A stretch of 64,000 bases of DNA from Pseudomonas putida S13.1.2 (GTDB lineage Bacteria; Pseudomonadota; Gammaproteobacteria; Pseudomonadales; Pseudomonadaceae): the NCBI RefSeq assembly GCF_000498395.2, contig NZ_CP010979.1, positions 4,340,001 through 4,404,000 on the forward strand. The letters are read 5' to 3'. Shown piece by piece: positions 61,447-64,000 of this stretch (position 1 is the first letter of the stretch; each line of letters begins with the position of its first letter). The position numbers were made by a program, and so were the translations under genes. Below the pieces are notes generated by a model. The model searched no databases, was not told the DNA's origin, and worked only from the letters and a program-made list of their open reading frames with translations.

Positions 61447-63516
61447 TCAGCCAGCCCTGGTGATGCCGTGTTTGCGCAGTTTTCGATACAAAGTATTGCG
61501 GCTGATGCCCAGGTGCTCGGCGACGCGGGTCAGGTGCCAGTGTTTTGCCTCCAGGGTCGCCAGCAGCGCATGGCGCTCGGCCTCTTTCAACGCTGCCGGC
61601 CCTATCGCCGGCAAGCCAGCTCCCACAGGTGCAGCGTCAGCTTCGAAAGCCCTGTTTACCCTGTAGGTGCAACTGCCTTCTAGCGCCTGTTCTGGCCTTG
61701 TCGCCGGCAAGCCGGATCCCCCTGGATTTACAAATGGCTTGAAGCCAGTGTGGTCGGGGTGGGAGCTGGCTTGCCGGCGATCGAGGGCAAAGCCCTCGCG
61801 GACGATGGCGGGGAGGTCCGAGAACATGATTCGGGCATCTTCGCAAAGCGCCACCAGGGTACGCAGCACATTGCGCATCTGCCGCACGTTCCCCGGCCAG
61901 GCGAAGTCGAGCAGTGCCTCCCGCGCTCTGGGTTCGATATCGACACGCTGCCCCTGCGCCTCCTGACGCAACAGAAAGTCCAGCAACTGCGCCTTGTCAC
62001 TGCGATCGCGCACCGCAGGTAACGCCACCTCCAGCCCATTCAGGCGGTAATACAGGTCCTCGCGGAAACTGCCCTGCGCCACCCGCTCCAGCAGGTCACG
62101 GTGGGTAGCGCTGACAATGCGCACGTCAACCGCCTGCGGCTCACCACCAATCGGCACCACCTGGCGCTCTTCCAGCACCCGCAGCAGGCGGGTTTGCAGG
62201 GCCAGCGGCATGTCGCCGATCTCGTCCAGCAGCAAGGTGCCGCCGTCAGCCTGCAACAGCTTGCCGCGCATGCCTTCCTTGCGCGCGCCGGTAAAGCTGC
62301 CGCCGCGGTAACCGAACAGCTCACTTTCAATCAGGCTCTCCGGGATCGAGGCGCAGTTGATGGCGACAAACGGCTTGCCGCGCCGTTCACTGGTCTGGTG
62401 CACGGCCTGGGCGAAAGCCTCCTTGCCACAGCCGGTCTCGCCGCGCAGCAACAACGGCACGTCGCGCTCGAACACCCGCACGCAGCGGCGAAAGTCGTTT
62501 TGCAACGCCGGGTCGAGCAGGCAGATGGCCGGTTCCACATCGCGCACGGGCTGGCGGTGGGCGGTGGGCACAGACCACACCGGCGTACGTGCCTGGCCGC
62601 GCACACTGGCGAACACCTGGCGGCCGTCCACCGTGCGTAGCGGCCAGACCGTACTGCCTGCGGGCATGGCGCGGTTGAACAACTCGTCTTGGCTGCAGGC
62701 GAAGAAGCGCTGCACGGGTTTGCCCAGCACGCCACCGCGCACGGTACCCAGCAGGTTCAGCGCACTCTGGTTGGCCGCGCAGATGCGCCCGTCACCGTCG
62801 AAGGCCAACAAACCTTCGCTGAACAGGCCGACCGACTCGGCCTGCAGGTGGAAACGCAGCAGCCACTGCTGCTCGAAATGGCGCAGGAAATAGCAGCTTT
62901 CGATCATCTTCGCCGAAAGGTTGACCAATGCCATGGTGTGGAACTGGCTCTGGCGCGAAACATCGGGCCGGGCCGACGACACATCAAGCACCGCCAGCAG
63001 TTCACCATGGGGGTCGAACACCGGGCTGGCCGAGCAGGTCAGGCCGGTATGGCGGCCACGAAAGTGCTCGTTCTGGTGGATGGTCAGGGCCTGGCGCTCG
63101 ACCAGGCAGGTGCCGATGCCGTTGGTGCCCTCGCGCGCTTCGCTCCAGTCGGCGCCCAGCCACAGCCCGGCACGCTCGAAGCTGCGCCGCTCGGTGGGTG
63201 CGCTGACGCAATTGAGGATCACCCCGCGGGCGTCGGTCAGCAGTACCGCGTGGCCGGCCCCGGAAAGCTGCTGGTGCAGGCTGTTCATTTCAGGGTCGGC
63301 AATTTGCAGCACCTGGCACAAGCGCTCGCGGCTTTCCAGCAGGCGCCCGTGCTCGAGCACCACCGGGGCCGCGATCACAGCAGGGTCGAGGTGGTAGTCC
63401 TCCAGGCAACGCAGCCAGGAGCGGGCGATGGACGGGTCACTGCCGCCCTCCCCGGCCCCGCCATGGGCAACGGTATGGACTTGCTGGGCATGGCGACTGA
63501 AAGGGTTGCTCTGCAT
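61447..63516 (-). CDS. Sigma-54-dependent AcoR-like activator with REP-derived insertion
   Basis: An enhancer-binding protein of 689 residues: GAF-type sensor (about 60-210), PAS-like region (about 215-330), AAA+ domain (about 340-570; Walker A GETGCGKE, sigma-54 loop variant GSFTGA, LLDEIGDMP), and Fis HTH (EHLGISRNTLYRKLRKH) at the C-terminus. Residues about 574-638 come from REP DNA (61601-61796) translated in frame, including RRQASSHPDHTG and VGAGLPAIGP; this explains most of its excess over the 617-residue AcoR. It is divergent from an aldehyde dehydrogenase with a -24/-12 promoter, its likely target. Confidence 0.93.
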   Translation of the reverse strand: MQSNPFSRHAQQVHTVAHGGAGEGGSDPSIARSWLRCLEDYHLDPAVIAAPVVLEHGRLLESRERLCQVLQIADPEMNSLHQQLSGAGHAVLLTDARGVILNCVSAPTERRSFERAGLWLGADWSEAREGTNGIGTCLVERQALTIHQNEHFRGRHTGLTCSASPVFDPHGELLAVLDVSSARPDVSRQSQFHTMALVNLSAKMIESCYFLRHFEQQWLLRFHLQAESVGLFSEGLLAFDGDGRICAANQSALNLLGTVRGGVLGKPVQRFFACSQDELFNRAMPAGSTVWPLRTVDGRQVFASVRGQARTPVWSVPTAHRQPVRDVEPAICLLDPALQNDFRRCVRVFERDVPLLLRGETGCGKEAFAQAVHQTSERRGKPFVAINCASIPESLIESELFGYRGGSFTGARKEGMRGKLLQADGGTLLLDEIGDMPLALQTRLLRVLEERQVVPIGGEPQAVDVRIVSATHRDLLERVAQGSFREDLYYRLNGLEVALPAVRDRSDKAQLLDFLLRQEAQGQRVDIEPRAREALLDFAWPGNVRQMRNVLRTLVALCEDARIMFSDLPAIVREGFALDRRQASSHPDHTGFKPFVNPGGSGLPATRPEQALEGSCTYRVNRAFEADAAPVGAGLPAIGPAALKEAERHALLATLEAKHWHLTRVAEHLGISRNTLYRKLRKHGITRAG
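61601..61796. repeat. Three type C REP elements inside a coding sequence
   Basis: ATCGCCGGCAAGCCAGCTCC (61604-61623), a diverged direct copy TCGCCGGCAAGCCGGATCCC (61701-61720), and an inverted copy GGTGGGAGCTGGCTTGCCGG with adjoining CGAT (about 61759-61782) followed by AGGGCAAAGCCCT. All lie between the AAA+ and HTH parts of the enhancer-binding protein and keep its frame open. Confidence 0.9.
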
Positions 63517-63594
63517 TGTTGTAGTTCTCCGCAGATAGAGAGTCTGGTCAGCATCCTCCACCCGGGAAGCCTTTGCAATGCACCCGGCCATGAC

Positions 63595-63620
63595 GTGTCG
63601 CAAATGGCACAAAGTGTCAC
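63595..63620. promoter_or_regulatory. Candidate activator sites upstream of the aldehyde dehydrogenase
   Basis: GTGTCGC (63595-63601) and GTGTCAC (63614-63620) are direct near-repeats 19 bp apart, with TGGCAC between them. They lie about 90-115 bp upstream of the sigma-54 promoter. They could bind the divergent enhancer-binding protein, but differ from the AcoR-type dyad. Confidence 0.35.
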
Positions 63621-63708
63621 CCCTGCGTGTACCCCCGCTGGCACACCAGCCGTTTACCGGTCCCAGACAACTGGCCCAAGTCATTGATTTGCCTGGCGTG
63701 CGAAACGC

Positions 63709-63724
63709 TGGCCCAACCTTTGCT
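63709..63724 (+). promoter_or_regulatory. Sigma-54 (-24/-12) promoter of the aldehyde dehydrogenase
   Basis: TGGCCC, five bases, then TTGCT matches the -24/-12 consensus with one change (TGGCCC for TGGCAC). It lies 48 bases before the ATG. The divergent gene encodes a sigma-54 activator. Confidence 0.8.
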
Positions 63725-63771
63725 CTACGCTTCTCAACTCCCCAACAAACATAACAGCCAGGAGACACACC

Positions 63772-64000
63772 ATGCGTTACGCACATCCCGGTACCGACGG
63801 CGCGAAGGTTTCCTTCAAGAACCGCTATGGCAACTACATCGGTGGCGAGTTCGTAGCTCCGGTCAAGGGGCAGTATTTCGAAAACACGTCCCCGGTGAAT
63901 GGCAAACTGATAGCCGAATTCCCTCGCTCCACTGCCGAAGACATCGATAAAGCGCTCGACGCCGCCCACGCCGCTGCCGACGCCTGGGGCCGCACGTCGG
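63772..64000 (+). CDS. aldB: NAD+-dependent aldehyde dehydrogenase (5' end only)
   Basis: The first 76 residues of an aldehyde dehydrogenase, MRYAHPGTDGAKVSFKNRYG and YIGGEFVAPVKGQYFENTSP, matching the N-terminus of the acetaldehyde dehydrogenase AldB/ExaC group (about 506 residues in full). It probably oxidises acetaldehyde to acetate, which would link it to acetoin breakdown by AcoABC. AGGAGA precedes the ATG. The catalytic part lies outside the window. Confidence 0.9.
   Translation, partial: MRYAHPGTDGAKVSFKNRYGNYIGGEFVAPVKGQYFENTSPVNGKLIAEFPRSTAEDIDKALDAAHAAADAWGRTS

Overview
The window reads as chromosome of a Pseudomonas putida-group bacterium. The evidence is high GC with strong third-position GC bias, hundreds of predicted antisense ORFs, many Pseudomonas-type REP elements (12 intergenic clusters plus one inside a gene), and typical Pseudomonas gene families. 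These include beta-alanine aminotransferase next to malonate-semialdehyde dehydrogenase, a sigma-54-controlled acoXABC operon, and an accBC pair behind aroQ. From memory, the order matches P. putida KT2440 around PP_0545-PP_0597 in reverse; no alignment was run. I see no rRNA, tRNA, CRISPR array, prophage or IS element. The one transposase-like gene is a REP-associated tyrosine transposase (RAYT).

Layout. 1-4.9 kb: beta-alanine catabolism (mmsA/bauC, bauA) with a divergent LysR, then a TetR and a YigZ protein. 4.9-8.4 kb: a DnaA-box-containing spacer, an SDR, adenine deaminase, an ArsR regulator and a gene-poor spacer. 8.3-13.4 kb: a Bcr/CflA exporter and a copper island (copZ, a small exported protein, copA, cueR) with two recognisable CueR-type promoters. 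13.5-20.2 kb: a dCACHE-like chemoreceptor, a frameshifted AraC gene, and a thiolase/long SDR/MaoC fatty-acyl cluster. 20.3-26.1 kb: MazG-like protein, CmoM, two paralogous DUF4136 lipoproteins, a lone TadV-type prepilin peptidase, a LuxR-type response regulator, and a TpsB transporter with no partner in view. 26.2-36.1 kb: PbpC and a large alpha-2-macroglobulin lipoprotein with a small membrane protein between them, DinF, and the RAYT flanked by REPs. 36.3-45 kb: SpeA, Sui1/YciH, a left-handed beta-helix protein, Nudix, DUF2333, a REC-REC-GGDEF regulator and a second chemoreceptor. 45.2-49.6 kb: dsbD, aroQ, accB, accC. 49.8-56.1 kb: acoR and acoXABC. 56.2-64 kb: a large REP-type inverted repeat, a MORN-repeat/C13-peptidase lipoprotein, an NAD(P)-binding protein, the mpl-ubiX-yceK operon, a second AcoR-like enhancer-binding protein, and the 5' end of an aldehyde dehydrogenase with its own sigma-54 promoter.

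How the genes work together. Both ends carry aldehyde/acetoin carbon metabolism. AcoR and its longer relative are each divergent from a target with a -24/-12 promoter. One makes acetyl-CoA plus acetaldehyde from acetoin, and the other oxidises the aldehyde. The copper genes form a self-contained CueR regulon. PbpC and alpha-2-macroglobulin form the usual envelope repair/defence pair.

Most notable observations: REP elements inside the coding sequence of the second enhancer-binding protein; a 73-bp near-perfect inverted repeat next to acoC, where I recall a butanediol dehydrogenase gene in relatives; a fusion of MORN repeats to a caspase-like C13 peptidase on a lipoprotein; two exact DnaA boxes within a 29-nt direct repeat; REP sequence supplying stop codons; and an AraC gene broken by one base.
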